Assembly: GCA_036564245.1 (NCBI GenBank)
Contig: DATCKU010000110.1
Location: 1-64,000, forward strand
DNA: 64,000 nt
Direction: 5' to 3'
From: Thermasporomyces sp036564245
Lineage (GTDB): Bacteria; Actinomycetota; Actinomycetes; Propionibacteriales; Actinopolymorphaceae
The notes beneath the pieces were generated by a model that ran no database searches, was not told the origin of the DNA, and worked only from the letters and a program-made list of their open reading frames with translations. Position 1 is the stretch's first letter; every line of letters begins with the position of its first letter. A program made the translations under genes and the position numbers. Shown here piece by piece: positions 33,998 to 43,639 of the stretch.

Positions 33998-35101
33998 ATG
34001 ATCGTTGGTCTACCGTTCCCTCGGAAAACACCTGTCCCTCGGAAGGCACTCGGTGCCCTTGTCGTCCTTGCCTCAGCGACGCTACTGGTGGCGTCACCGG
34101 TGACGCCGACCACACCCGCCCAGGCAACGTCGCCGACCCGACCCGCTCCCTCCGTCCCGTCGAGTGCACCCGTCGAGGCGTTCCAGCAGGCCGACACACG
34201 CCGACCAGCTCGGGCCCGGGTGGTGGCCGAGGAGCAGGTCGCACCTCGACAGATCGACCTCACGATCTCGTCGCCGGCCCTCGGTACCGAGGCCAAGGTA
34301 CGCCTGCTCACCCCCGACGGCTGGGAGGAGCGGGACGCCGACGACACGTGGCCCGTCTTCTACCTCCTGCACGGCTGCTGCGGCGACTACACGAGCTGGA
34401 CCGGGGCCACCGACGTCGAGGACATCCCCGAGCTTCGCGACGTGCTCGTGGTGATGCCCGAGGCCGGGGTCACCGGCTGGTACAGCGACTGGTGGAACTA
34501 CGGGGAGGGTGGACCGCCCGCCTGGGAGACGTTTCACCTGAAAGAGGTACGCCGCATCCTCGAAGCCGATTACGGCGCAGGGCATCGTCGTGTGGTCGCC
34601 GGACTGTCGATGGGTGGGTTCGGCGCCTTGTCGTACGCCGCCCGCAACCCGGGTCTTTTCAAGGCGGCCGCTTCTTACAGCGGTGTGGTCGACAACCGGC
34701 ACACCCCGGGAGCCGCCAGCACCATCCTGGGATTCGTCCGGCGGTACAACCTCGATCCGCTCGCCTTGTGGGGCGACTCGGGTGAGCAGGCCGAGATCTG
34801 GGCCGCGCACAACCCGGTCGATCTGGCGAAGCGGCTGCGCAACATCCCCCTGTATCTCTCCTGTGGCAACGGGGAGAACGGGCCGCTCGACCCGCCCGGA
34901 GTCTCCGGTGGCATCGAAGTCCTGCTCGAGAAGGAGAACCTGCTCCTCGCCCAGCGGCTCGAGCAGGTCGGCGCGCGACACGTCGTCACGCACTTCTACG
35001 GGCCGGGCACGCACGCATGGGCTTACTGGGAACGCGAGTTGCATCTCTCGCTCCCCATGTTGCTCAAGGCACTGCGCGTGGGAAACGGTCACAAGGAATA
35101 G
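33998..35101 (+). CDS. Secreted esterase, antigen 85/FrsA-like alpha/beta hydrolase
   Basis: A 367-residue exported hydrolase. The signal region is basic then hydrophobic (KALGALVVLASATLLVASPV) and followed by a Pro/Thr linker. The oxyanion part is FYLLHGCCGDYTSWTG, the nucleophile elbow is VAGLSMGGFGAL, and the catalytic histidine lies in GPGTHAWAYWERELH near the C-terminus. The fold resembles mycolyltransferases and S-formylglutathione hydrolase-like esterases; mycolate transfer is not implied. Divergent from folP across 118 bp. Confidence 0.87.
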   Translation: MIVGLPFPRKTPVPRKALGALVVLASATLLVASPVTPTTPAQATSPTRPAPSVPSSAPVEAFQQADTRRPARARVVAEEQVAPRQIDLTISSPALGTEAKVRLLTPDGWEERDADDTWPVFYLLHGCCGDYTSWTGATDVEDIPELRDVLVVMPEAGVTGWYSDWWNYGEGGPPAWETFHLKEVRRILEADYGAGHRRVVAGLSMGGFGALSYAARNPGLFKAAASYSGVVDNRHTPGAASTILGFVRRYNLDPLALWGDSGEQAEIWAAHNPVDLAKRLRNIPLYLSCGNGENGPLDPPGVSGGIEVLLEKENLLLAQRLEQVGARHVVTHFYGPGTHAWAYWERELHLSLPMLLKALRVGNGHKE

Positions 35102-35262
35102 TGCGGGAGTTCACCCAAAGTTCGGTCGAACGCCGTAGCCTGGGAGCAGGTCGTGCGTTGACCTTGAGGGGATGGGAAACTCGTCTCGGGACCGATTCCC
35201 GACGTACGAGAACAGCTCACTGGCCGACGGAAGGGCCGCCGGCCTCGCGTGAAAGGAGCGTC

Positions 35263-35526
35263 ATGGGCCCCGCTGCCGCTGGCATCGCCGAATCCCCCAC
35301 GGCCGTTGTCGCGTCAAGTGAACCCGTCACTCGTGTAGAAATCCTCGATCTCGTCGATGATGCCTTTGCTGCAGGGCCGGCATCGCGCGCAGCACTCATC
35401 AGCACCGCCCAGGCACGCGGGGCTCGGGCCGAGGTCGTCGCCTTGCTCGAGCAGCTGCCGGACCGCCACTACGTCCACCAGCGTCAGCTCTGGGTCCACC
35501 TGCCGAACATCCCGGTCGGCTTGTAG
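35263..35526 (+). CDS. DUF2795-like small protein
   Basis: An 87-residue protein from ATG 35263 with AAAGGAG five bases upstream. Residues 22-80 read VTRVEILDLVDDAFAAGPASRAALISTAQARGARAEVVALLEQLPDRHYVHQRQLWVHLPNIP, the DUF2795 pattern of short helices with conserved RAxLI and LLxxLPxRxY. Function unknown. It lies downstream of the esterase gene and is convergent with folE, separated by a copy of the dispersed repeat. Confidence 0.8.
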   Translation: MGPAAAGIAESPTAVVASSEPVTRVEILDLVDDAFAAGPASRAALISTAQARGARAEVVALLEQLPDRHYVHQRQLWVHLPNIPVGL

Positions 35527-35548
35527 AGCACAGCAGTCTTCGTGCTCA

Positions 35549-35624
35549 GACGGTGAGCGCTACCCTCGCTGGGTACCCGGGCCTGCCGAGGGTAGCGCTC
35601 AGGCGCCACGCCTGGTCATTTTGA
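35549..35624 (-). repeat. Reverse copy of the AATGACCAGG repeat in a convergent gap
   Basis: On the minus strand it begins AAAATGACCAGGCGTGGCGCC, 8 bp after the folE stop, and ends near GGTAGCGCTCACC. The middle is diverged but keeps GAGGGTA blocks at both sides. Confidence 0.75.
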
Positions 35625-35631
35625 GAATTCG

Positions 35632-36237
35632 TCATTGTTGGCCGATGAGGCTCATCGCCTCGGCACGGGTCGCGGCGTCCCGGAACTGACCACGCACTGC
35701 CGAGGTGACCGCCTTGGCGCCAGGCTTTCGTACGCCGCGCATCGTCATGCACAGGTGCTCGCACTCCAGGACCACGATCACGCCGCGCGGTGACAGCTGG
35801 GCGACCAGCGCGTCGGCGATCTGACTGGTCATCCGTTCCTGCACCTGAGGCCGCTTGGCGAACACGTCGACCAGCCGGGCAAGCTTCGACAGCCCGGTGA
35901 TCTCGCCCTTGGCGTTCGGGATGTAGCCGATGTGGGCGACACCCGTGAAGGGCACCAGGTGGTGCTCGCAGACCGACCAGACCTCGATGTCCTTGACCAG
36001 CACCATCTCGTCGTGGCCCAGGTCGAACGCCGTGGAGAGCACACTCTCCGGCGACATGCGCAGGCCCGCGAACATCTCGGCGTACGTCCGGGCGACCCGG
36101 GCCGGGGTGTCCTTCAGGCCCTCACGATCCGGGTCCTCGCCGATCGCGATCAGCAGCTCGCGGACCGCGCGCTCGGCGCGCTCGTAGTCGAAGCTGGGAA
36201 GTCGGGCGGCTTCGTGGGGCGCAGCGCTGTCAGGCAT
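35632..36237 (-). CDS. folE: GTP cyclohydrolase I
   Basis: Converts GTP to dihydroneopterin triphosphate. A 201-residue protein with the family strings WSVCEHHLVPFTGVAHIGYIPN (zinc Cys and His), GLSKLARLVDVFAKRPQVQERMT and VVLECEHLCMTMRGVRKPGA with the second zinc Cys. It overlaps the end of ftsH by 8 bp and so is translationally coupled to it, the arrangement known in other actinobacteria. Confidence 0.96.
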   Translation of the reverse strand: MPDSAAPHEAARLPSFDYERAERAVRELLIAIGEDPDREGLKDTPARVARTYAEMFAGLRMSPESVLSTAFDLGHDEMVLVKDIEVWSVCEHHLVPFTGVAHIGYIPNAKGEITGLSKLARLVDVFAKRPQVQERMTSQIADALVAQLSPRGVIVVLECEHLCMTMRGVRKPGAKAVTSAVRGQFRDAATRAEAMSLIGQQ

Positions 36238-38239
36238 TCCCTTCCGAACGTCCCTCCTGGACGTCTGGCTCGCCCTCGGGCGCCGGTCCGATCACCAGGC
36301 CGCCTTCAGGCCCCTTGCCGTTCGGGAGCTGGGCCGTCTTCGGGATCTCCACCGGTGGGATGTCGGACGGGCGCCGGTTGGGGGAGCCGGTCCACGCCGG
36401 CCGAGGCGGACGCTTGCGCAGGTTGGCGAAGATCCGGTCGAGCTCGGGCTTGTCCAGCGTCTCCTTCTCGAAGAGCTCCAGCACCAGGTTGTCCAGCACG
36501 TCGCGATTCTCGACCAGCACGTCGAACGCCTCCTGATGCGCGGCGTCGATCAGTCGGCGTACCTCCTCGTCGACGAGCGCCGCCACCTGCTCGGAGTAGT
36601 TGCGCTGGTGCCCCAGCTCCCGGCCGAGGAACGGCTCGGAGTTGTTGTCGCCGAACTTGATCGCCCCGAGGCGTTCCGTCATGCCGTACTGCGTCACCAT
36701 CGCCCGGGCCAGGTTGGTGGCCTTCTCGATGTCGTTGGCCGCGCCGGTCGTGGGGTCGTGGAAGACGAGCTCTTCTGCCGCCCGGCCGCCCATCATGTAC
36801 GCCAGCTTGTCGAGCATCTCCGACCGGGTCGTGGAGTACTTGTCCTCCTCGGGCAGCGCCATCGTGTAGCCCAGCGCACGGCCGCGCGGCAGGATCGTCA
36901 CCTTGTGGACCGGATCGTTGCCGGGCAGTGCCGCCGCGACGATCGCGTGACCACCCTCGTGGTACGCCGTGATCTTCTTCTCCTTGTCGCTCATCACCCG
37001 CGTGCGCTTCTGCGGTCCAGCGATCACGCGGTCGATGGCCTCGTCCAGCGCGGCATCGTCCACCAGCTTCTTGTTCTGCCGGGCCGTGAGCAACGCGGCC
37101 TCGTTGAGCACGTTCGCGAGGTCGGCGCCGGAGAATCCGGGGGTGCGCTTCGCGACCGCCATCAGGTCGACGTTCGGCTCGACCGGCTTGCCGCGGGCAT
37201 GCACCTGCAGGATCTTGTAGCGGCCATGCAGGTCGGGCGCCTCGACACTGATCTGCCGGTCGAACCGGCCAGGTCGCAGCAGGGCCGGGTCCAGGATGTC
37301 CGGCCGGTTGGTGGCGGCGATGAGGATGACACCACCGCGCACGTCGAAACCGTCCATCTCGACCAACAGCTGGTTGAGCGTCTGCTCCCGCTCGTCGTGG
37401 CCGCCACCCAGGCCCGCGCCACGGTGCCGACCCACCGCGTCGATCTCGTCGATGAAGACGATCGCCGGCGCATTGGCCTTGGCCTGCTCGAAGAGGTCAC
37501 GCACCCGGCTCGCACCCACACCGACGAACATCTCGACGAAGTCCGAACCCGAGATGGAGTAGAAGGGAACGCCTGCCTCGCCGGCTACCGCGCGGGCCAG
37601 CAGCGTCTTACCGGTACCCGGCGGGCCGTAGAGCAGGACGCCCTTCGGGATCTTCGCCCCGACCGCCTGGAACTTCGCCGGCTCCTGCAGGAACTCCTTG
37701 ATCTCCTTGAGCTCCTCGATCGCCTCGTCCACTCCGGCCACGTCGGCGAACGTGGTCTTGGGCGTGTCCTTGCTGATCAGCTTGGCTCGTGACTTGCCGA
37801 AGTTCATCACCCGGCTGCCACCGCCCTGGAACTGGTTCATGAGGAAGAGGAAGAGCAAGGCGATGAGGACGAAGGGCAGCAGGGTGGAGATCAGCGACCC
37901 GAGCAGGCTGGGACGGGAGATCTCGACGTTGTAGCCCTCAGGCAGCTGACCCTGGTCGGCCTTGCGCTGCAGCAGCTTCTGCAGCTCGAGGTCCTGGCCG
38001 TTGACCCAGGCGGCCTTCAGCTTCTGGCCGTCCTTGGTCGTGATCCGGATCTCCTGGTCGGTCCCCCCGACGATGACGGCCGACTTCACCTGGTTGCTGC
38101 GGATCTCGTTGACGACCTTGTAGGTGTCCTCCTGCTGGAACCCACCGGACCGCGTCACGAAGTCGCCGACGAGCAGGATCACGATGATGAGCACAGCGAT
38201 CCAGAAGATCGGCCCACGGAAGAAGCGCTTGATGTCCAT
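36230..38239 (-). CDS. ftsH: ATP-dependent zinc metalloprotease FtsH
   Basis: A 669-residue membrane protease. Two transmembrane helices (about 10-27 and 114-135) flank a periplasmic domain. Walker A GPPGTGKT is at 205-212, Walker B FIDEID at 262-267, the second region of homology follows at ATNRPDILDPALLRPGRFDR, and the zinc site HEGGH is at 427-431. The C-terminal tail from about 600 is Pro/Gly-rich. It degrades misfolded membrane proteins. Downstream folE is coupled. A 631-bp gap without a recognisable gene lies upstream. Confidence 0.97.
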   Translation of the reverse strand: MDIKRFFRGPIFWIAVLIIVILLVGDFVTRSGGFQQEDTYKVVNEIRSNQVKSAVIVGGTDQEIRITTKDGQKLKAAWVNGQDLELQKLLQRKADQGQLPEGYNVEISRPSLLGSLISTLLPFVLIALLFLFLMNQFQGGGSRVMNFGKSRAKLISKDTPKTTFADVAGVDEAIEELKEIKEFLQEPAKFQAVGAKIPKGVLLYGPPGTGKTLLARAVAGEAGVPFYSISGSDFVEMFVGVGASRVRDLFEQAKANAPAIVFIDEIDAVGRHRGAGLGGGHDEREQTLNQLLVEMDGFDVRGGVILIAATNRPDILDPALLRPGRFDRQISVEAPDLHGRYKILQVHARGKPVEPNVDLMAVAKRTPGFSGADLANVLNEAALLTARQNKKLVDDAALDEAIDRVIAGPQKRTRVMSDKEKKITAYHEGGHAIVAAALPGNDPVHKVTILPRGRALGYTMALPEEDKYSTTRSEMLDKLAYMMGGRAAEELVFHDPTTGAANDIEKATNLARAMVTQYGMTERLGAIKFGDNNSEPFLGRELGHQRNYSEQVAALVDEEVRRLIDAAHQEAFDVLVENRDVLDNLVLELFEKETLDKPELDRIFANLRKRPPRPAWTGSPNRRPSDIPPVEIPKTAQLPNGKGPEGGLVIGPAPEGEPDVQEGRSEGNA

Positions 38240-38870
38240 ACTCCCGGGACTTCTCAGGCCCCGTCCCTCCTGCTCACCAGCTCGTCACGTCCCAATTGCG
38301 TCCACCGGGGGTCTACCCCGGAACCAAGGGGCCCGCCCGCCGGCCGGCCCAGGAAACCTCCGACGCCCGCGTCGCGGGGTTGCGACCCGGCCCCGAAGAG
38401 ACAACGATCCAGAAGCCCAAAGGCTCCCCGCAAGCCTGTGACAGCCCTCGAGGCGGCCCGGGCATCTCTGCTCCCCGGCAAGGACGCCACAGTGCATCCC
38501 GTGCCAGGTCTCGCGGCGTCGCGAGATGCAGGCGCGTGGCTGGAGACCACCGTCGACCTCACGAGCACGACCAGGGCGCGCGCAGGCTCGTGGCCCCTTG
38601 GCCATCCTGCCCCATCTCGGGCGTGGAGAGTAATGACCGTACACCGAGCGTGCTGCAGGCGCCGCGGCGGCGTACTCGCCGTTGTCGTCTTCACCAGCGA
38701 AACGTCGTAGCCAAGGTGTGGTGTTCCCGCGCTGGTCGGGGCGGACCAGCCCGATCCGCCCAGCCGATCCGAACCGTGCCCAGTCCATGCCATGCCCGAA
38801 GTAGCTGGTCGACTCTCGTCGATTCCGGCACACGTGCAGTTCAGGGCGTCCCCGGACGAGCTGCGACATC
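38240..38870. other. Long intergenic gap upstream of ftsH, no gene recognised
   Basis: Open frames exist on both strands but none has a recognisable family pattern, ribosome-binding site or normal composition. Visible features: the inverted repeat CTGGTC-GGGGCG-GACCAG at about 38729-38746, GGGGTAGACCCC-like complementarity near 38310, and TAATGACCG at about 38633. The ftsH promoter region should be here. Confidence 0.5.
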
Positions 38871-39470
38871 CTAGGACCGCTCGGCTCCGATCGCGCCGCG
38901 CCCCTCGTAGACGTGCGGTGCGAGCGTGCCGATGCATCGCAGGTTCCGGTACTTCTCGTCGTGATCGAGCCCATAACCCACAACGAACTCATCCGGGATG
39001 TCGAAGCCGACGTACTTCACCTCGACCGCCATCTTGACCGCTTCTGGCTTGCGAAGCAGCGTGCAGATCTCGACCGATGCCGGACCACGGGAGCGCAGGT
39101 TGCTCACGAGCCACGACAGCGTGAGTCCGGTATCGATGATGTCTTCCACGATCAAAACGTTGCGTCCGGTGATGTCGGTGTCGAGGTCCTTGAGGATGCG
39201 TACGACACCAGACGACCGGGTGCCCGACCCGTAGGAGGAGTACGCCACCCAGTCCATCTCGACGTGTCGGTCGAGGGCACGCGCGAAGTCCGCCATGACC
39301 ATGACGGCACCTTTGAGTACGCCAATCAGCAACAGGTCTTTGCCCTCGTAGTCGCGTTGGACCGCCGCGGCGAGTTCCCGGATCTTGGCCTGGATCTGGT
39401 CCTCGGTCAGCAGTACGGCAGAGAGGTCCTGGCAGATCTGATCGGAGTCCACGGAGGATGAGCGTGCCAC
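38871..39470 (-). CDS. hpt: Hypoxanthine (guanine) phosphoribosyltransferase
   Basis: Purine salvage enzyme, 199 residues from GTG 39470 (GAGGAA six bases upstream; GTG 39476 is an alternative). The PRPP loop is VLIVEDIIDTGLTL, the N-terminal pyrophosphate loop LLIGVLKGAVMVMADFAR, and the base-binding end VGFDIPDEFVVGYGLDHDEKYRNL. It lies between tilS and ftsH as in Streptomyces and mycobacteria. Confidence 0.96.
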   Translation of the reverse strand: MARSSSVDSDQICQDLSAVLLTEDQIQAKIRELAAAVQRDYEGKDLLLIGVLKGAVMVMADFARALDRHVEMDWVAYSSYGSGTRSSGVVRILKDLDTDITGRNVLIVEDIIDTGLTLSWLVSNLRSRGPASVEICTLLRKPEAVKMAVEVKYVGFDIPDEFVVGYGLDHDEKYRNLRCIGTLAPHVYEGRGAIGAERS

Positions 39471-39619
39471 AGTCACTTCCTCGCTCGACCGCCGACCTCC
39501 ACGACCTGGCCCGCGCCGGCGCGGTCTGTCACCAAGCACGGCGGGTTCTGCCCTGCTGACCTGGTGATACGCCCACGATCACGCGTGACCAGTCCGGCGG
39601 CTCGTTCTCGACCGTGCGC

Positions 39620-40633
39620 CTAGCGCGGCGTCGCGTCCGACGACGCCGGCTCGAACCGGAGGACGTCACCCGTTCGAGCAGCGCGTACCGAGCCCGGCAG
39701 GTCGACCCACGCTTGCCCACGCCAGTCGACCACGAGCGCCTCGGCGCCGATCACGTGGCCGGCGGTGAGATCGGTACCGGGACAGCCTGCATCCAGCGCC
39801 GCCCGGCGGATCACGCGCCGACGCACCGCAGCCGGCACGTTCTCCAGCGGGCCTACCGCGAGTCGAACCTCGGGGCCGGGAGCCGTCGGCACCCGGGCCT
39901 CGTCGTACACCCGATCCGCCCACGCATCGAGCGCGTCCGCGTCCTCTCGCAACAGGTCGGCAGTACGCGCCAGGGCAGCCGCGACGCCTGGACCCAGCTC
40001 GCGTTCCAGCACCGGAAGCACCCGCAGCCGCACCCGGGCGCGTGTGAACGCGGGATCGCTGTTGTGCGGATCCTCCCAGGTCGGAAGCTGTTGGGCAGCA
40101 CACGCGGCGCGGGTCACCGACCGGTCGAGGCCGAGGAACGGACGCCGGTACAGCCCGCACGGGCTGCGAGCTGGCATCCCCGCCAACGAGCGAGCGCCGG
40201 ATCCACGGGCCAGCCCGAGCAGCACGGTCTCGGCCTGGTCGTCGCGGGTGTGGCCGAGGAGCACCGCAGCCGCACCGTGTCGTGTCGCCGCAGCGTCCAG
40301 CGCGTCGTACCGGGCACGTCGCGCCGCCGCCTCCAGGCCGCCGGGCCCCTCGACCGAGACCGCCACCACCTCAACGGGGTCGAGGCCGAGTGACGTGAGG
40401 AGGTCCGCGGTGCTCTTGGCGCGTGCCGCGGATCCCTCCTGCAGACCGTGGTCGATCGTCACCGCACCCACGCGGAGGGCCGACCGCCTGGCCTCGAAGT
40501 GGGCCGCGGCCGCGAGCGCGGTCGAGTCGGCACCACCGGATGCGGCGACGAGGACCAGTGATCCTGGATCGAGGTCGGCGAGTGCCCGGCGTACCGCCAG
40601 GCGCACAGCGGCCACCGCCGGATCCGGGCCCAT
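39620..40633 (-). CDS. tilS: tRNA(Ile)-lysidine synthetase
   Basis: A 337-residue enzyme that converts C34 of tRNA-Ile(CAU) to lysidine. The PP-loop ATP site is VAASGGADSTALA (about 29-41); TIDHGLQEGS, LLGHTRDDQAETVLLGLARGSG and PFLGLDR follow. The C-terminal region (ADLLREDADALDAWAD onward) is the shorter actinobacterial form. It lies 3 bp after the DUF2342 protease gene and 149 bp before hpt. Confidence 0.95.
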   Translation of the reverse strand: MGPDPAVAAVRLAVRRALADLDPGSLVLVAASGGADSTALAAAAHFEARRSALRVGAVTIDHGLQEGSAARAKSTADLLTSLGLDPVEVVAVSVEGPGGLEAAARRARYDALDAAATRHGAAAVLLGHTRDDQAETVLLGLARGSGARSLAGMPARSPCGLYRRPFLGLDRSVTRAACAAQQLPTWEDPHNSDPAFTRARVRLRVLPVLERELGPGVAAALARTADLLREDADALDAWADRVYDEARVPTAPGPEVRLAVGPLENVPAAVRRRVIRRAALDAGCPGTDLTAGHVIGAEALVVDWRGQAWVDLPGSVRAARTGDVLRFEPASSDATPR

Positions 40634-40636
40634 CGC

Positions 40637-42055
40637 CTACCGTCCTTGACCCGGCTCCTGTGACGTCGCGCCGTTGGACCCGCCTCGGGCGTGCACCCGA
40701 CGCACCCATGCGGCGGGGTCGGCGATCTCGGCTTTGGTCGGCAGGTGGTCCGGCGACTCCCAGACCCGGTTGAACCCCTCCTGACCCACGGCCGCGACGA
40801 CCGACCGGACGAACGCTGCTCCGTCGCGGTACTGCCGGAGCTTGGCGTCGAGACCGAGCAGCCGCTTCAGCAGGTGGTCCACCCAGGTGCCACCACTCCT
40901 GCGCCGCTGGAACCGTTCGCGGATCGTGGCGACGGTCGGAATGACCTCTGGACCGACACCGTCCATCACCACCTCGGCATGCCCCTCGAGCAACGACATG
41001 ATGGCGGTCACCCGATCGATGATCTCTCGCTGCCTCGGTGTCTGGACCAGATCGAGGAGCGACACCTCGTCACCATCACCGCGCACGATCCGACCGACCT
41101 GCTCGATACCGTTCCGGAGCTGGGAGAACATCGCCGACGGGTCCAGGTCGGTCTGCTCGAGGAAGCTTCGGATCTCACCGCGCAGATGATCGCGAAGCCA
41201 GGGAACGGCGGTGAACTGAACCCTGTGCGTCTCCTCGTGGATGCAGACCCAGAGCCGGAAGTCGTGCGGATCGACGCCCAGCTCGCGTTCGATCTGGACG
41301 ACGTTCGGCGCGACGAGCAGCAGCCGCCCCAAGGTCGGCTCGGCCTGCTCCAGCTCGGTCGCGGAGTCCCCGCCCGAGGTCGGGCTGGTTTCGTCCGAAC
41401 CCCGGGATTCGTCCGCAGCACTGTCGGGCTGTCGCCGCTCGCCGGAACGTGCCGCGTCCGCATGGGTTCGGGGCGCCGGTACGGGTGTGGTGCGACCTTG
41501 CGAGCCTGCGGCGGGATCGGTCCAGAACGGGTCGAACTGCCCGAGCACCTTGTTGGACAAGAACGCGAGCAAGGCACCTGCCTCGACTCCGGTGATGCGG
41601 GCACCGAACGACCCGAGGGGCGGTCCCATTTGTCCGGCGTCACCGCGTCCGGAACCCGGCCCGCGACGAGCCCGCAGCTTCTCCGCCAGTGGTTGGAGAA
41701 CCTCTCGGAACGCGTCGACGTTGGCCTGGACCCAACCCGGACGGTCGACGACCAGTACGGGCGCTCGACCACCGCTTGCGTCCATTCCCGTGTACTCACG
41801 GACGTGGGTCTCGGCGACCCGAGCGAAGTCCCTCAGCTCGGCAACGACCGCTCGGGCTTCCTCCCGACCCACGTCTGGACCGGGTCGCAGGAGGCGACTC
41901 GCGGTCGTGAAGGCGAGATCCCAGTCGACGATGCCGTCGGAATCGCCCGAGGTGCCATGGTGCGCACCATTTCCGGACCCAGTGGATCGGCTGCCGCCGG
42001 ATCGGCCACTGTGGTCATCGGCGGCGCCGTGCCGCCCGCCAGCCCTGTTGCTCAT
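40637..42055 (-). CDS. Zinc-dependent metalloprotease of the DUF2342 family
   Basis: A 472-residue protein. The zinc site is CIHEETHRVQF (HExxH with downstream context WLRDHLRGEI). Conserved flanks are WVQANVDAFREVLQPL, LLAFLSNKVLGQFDPFW and LLVAPNVVQIERELGVDP, and the C-terminal SLLEGHAEVVMDGVGPEVIP, which match the family annotated as F420 biosynthesis-associated. That label rests on co-occurrence and is not proof of function. ATG 42055 is preferred over 42103. It lies between dacB and tilS. Confidence 0.87.
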   Translation of the reverse strand: MSNRAGGRHGAADDHSGRSGGSRSTGSGNGAHHGTSGDSDGIVDWDLAFTTASRLLRPGPDVGREEARAVVAELRDFARVAETHVREYTGMDASGGRAPVLVVDRPGWVQANVDAFREVLQPLAEKLRARRGPGSGRGDAGQMGPPLGSFGARITGVEAGALLAFLSNKVLGQFDPFWTDPAAGSQGRTTPVPAPRTHADAARSGERRQPDSAADESRGSDETSPTSGGDSATELEQAEPTLGRLLLVAPNVVQIERELGVDPHDFRLWVCIHEETHRVQFTAVPWLRDHLRGEIRSFLEQTDLDPSAMFSQLRNGIEQVGRIVRGDGDEVSLLDLVQTPRQREIIDRVTAIMSLLEGHAEVVMDGVGPEVIPTVATIRERFQRRRSGGTWVDHLLKRLLGLDAKLRQYRDGAAFVRSVVAAVGQEGFNRVWESPDHLPTKAEIADPAAWVRRVHARGGSNGATSQEPGQGR

Positions 42056-42115
42056 GACCCCACCGTACGCGGTCGAGCCGGTCGCGAGCCGGCGTGCGCT
42101 CAAGGGCGAACCGCG

Positions 42116-43639
42116 TCACGAGCGACAGCCGCACGCCGCGAGGCTGGCTACAACCCGGTCGATCGCGGGCTCGGGATCTGCCCGGTACGCACGGTCGGCC
42201 ATGACCGCGAAGGCGAGCGCCGAGCCGCCTCGGGTCGTCACGACACCGGCCAGCGACGACACGGCGTGCAAGGTCCCGGTCTTGGCCCGGGCGACACCGA
42301 CCGCCTCCCGGGCCCCGCTGTCCTGGAAGCGTCGTTTGAGACTTCCGCTGTACCCGGCGACGGGAAGACCCGTGATCACGGGTCGCAGGTCCGGGAACTC
42401 CGGGCGGGCCGCCGTGACCAGGACCTGCGTGATCACGTTCGCGCTGATTCGGTCGTCCCGGGACAGCCCACTTCCGTCCCTCAATGTGATCTGGTCGAGA
42501 TGTGTGACCCCGAGCCGGCCAAGCACCCGCTTGATGGCGCGTGTCGCACCGTCGAACGTCGCCGGCTCCCCTTCGGCGATCGCCACGTGCCGGGCCAGAA
42601 CCTCGGCTGCGTCGTTGTCACTCACCAACAAGGTGTACTCGACGATCTGTGACAACGGTGCCGAGAACACCGAGGCGATCGGATCCGACGCGGCGCGCGC
42701 CTTGCCGCGCGTGGGTTCGCCGCGTACGGCGATTCCGGCATCCTCCAATGCCTGGACGAAGGCCTTGGCGGCCGTCATGGCGGGATCATCGGTACGAGGA
42801 CGCCAGGCCGGCCAGGCGAGCCTGCCCTCGTCGACCCAGAGTGCCGAGATGGGGGAGACCACACCGCTCGGTACGTACTCCGGCTCCCAGGTCGGGCTCA
42901 CCTTTCCCTGAAAGAGCGACTCGTCGAACCGCACGGTCACCCGGCTCGTACCACGCGCGCGAAGGGCCTGGGCCGTCCGCTCGGCGAGCTCCTCGACCGT
43001 CGCGGCCTCGGGCACGGCAGGGTCGTGGAATCTCGCCCGCGCCGCGGCTGTCGCGAAGTACGGATCCCCGCCACCGACCAGAACGATCTCTCCCGTTCGT
43101 CGGCCCGGCACCACCTTGGTCTCGAACCGGTGCGCAGGTCCGAGGGTGGCGAGGACGGCGGTGCCGGTGAGGATCTTCGTCGTCGACGCGGGGATGTAGC
43201 CGCTGGCGGCGTCCTTTCCGTACAGCAGCCTGCCGGTCACCAGATCCCGAACCGCGATCGAGACATGTGGCTTCAACGCCTCCGATCCCAGGGCGGAGCG
43301 CAGAGCTTTGGCCAACCCGGCCGACGTAGGGGTTGCTTGCGAGGTGGCCTCGGTGCCGGTTCCCGTGGGTCCGCCGAGCGAGCCGAGGACCGGCCCCGCC
43401 GGTTCCCGTGCGGCGACGCTTCGAGCCGTCGCCGGTGAGGGTGAACTGCCGTCGGGTGCGGCGTGTGCAGCTGGCGACGAGTCGGTGGTGCGCACGGAGT
43501 CGTCGCGGAAGAAGGCGAGAACGCCACCGGCGTCGGCGATTCCCAGACCCGCCGCGACCAAGGCGAAGACCAGGACGACGGTTCCTCCGACGAGCCAGCC
43601 GTGTTTGCGTTGGCCGCGTGCCTTGGGTCGCCTGCTCAC
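42116..43639 (-). CDS. dacB: D-alanyl-D-alanine carboxypeptidase/endopeptidase (PBP4, S13 family)
   Basis: A 507-residue envelope enzyme. The N-terminal membrane anchor is WLVGGTVVLVFALVAAGLGIA. The catalytic triad motifs are PASTTKILTG (SxxK), SDN in LLVSDNDAAEVLA and KTG in ARAKTGTLHAVSSLAG. An added domain splits the transpeptidase fold, as usual in PBP4. It trims peptidoglycan stem peptides. Divergent from ppa with a 391-bp spacer. Confidence 0.92.
   Translation of the reverse strand: MSRRPKARGQRKHGWLVGGTVVLVFALVAAGLGIADAGGVLAFFRDDSVRTTDSSPAAHAAPDGSSPSPATARSVAAREPAGPVLGSLGGPTGTGTEATSQATPTSAGLAKALRSALGSEALKPHVSIAVRDLVTGRLLYGKDAASGYIPASTTKILTGTAVLATLGPAHRFETKVVPGRRTGEIVLVGGGDPYFATAAARARFHDPAVPEAATVEELAERTAQALRARGTSRVTVRFDESLFQGKVSPTWEPEYVPSGVVSPISALWVDEGRLAWPAWRPRTDDPAMTAAKAFVQALEDAGIAVRGEPTRGKARAASDPIASVFSAPLSQIVEYTLLVSDNDAAEVLARHVAIAEGEPATFDGATRAIKRVLGRLGVTHLDQITLRDGSGLSRDDRISANVITQVLVTAARPEFPDLRPVITGLPVAGYSGSLKRRFQDSGAREAVGVARAKTGTLHAVSSLAGVVTTRGGSALAFAVMADRAYRADPEPAIDRVVASLAACGCRS

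Noticed and set aside
33998..35101. Mycolyltransferase (antigen 85) implying a mycolic acid envelope
   Set aside because: The fold is shared by many esterases, and no mycolate synthesis genes are seen.
40691..42911. Two long plus-strand frames across the DUF2342 and dacB genes
   Set aside because: Both are shadows; the HExxH protease and the SxxK/SDN/KTG motifs are on the minus strand.
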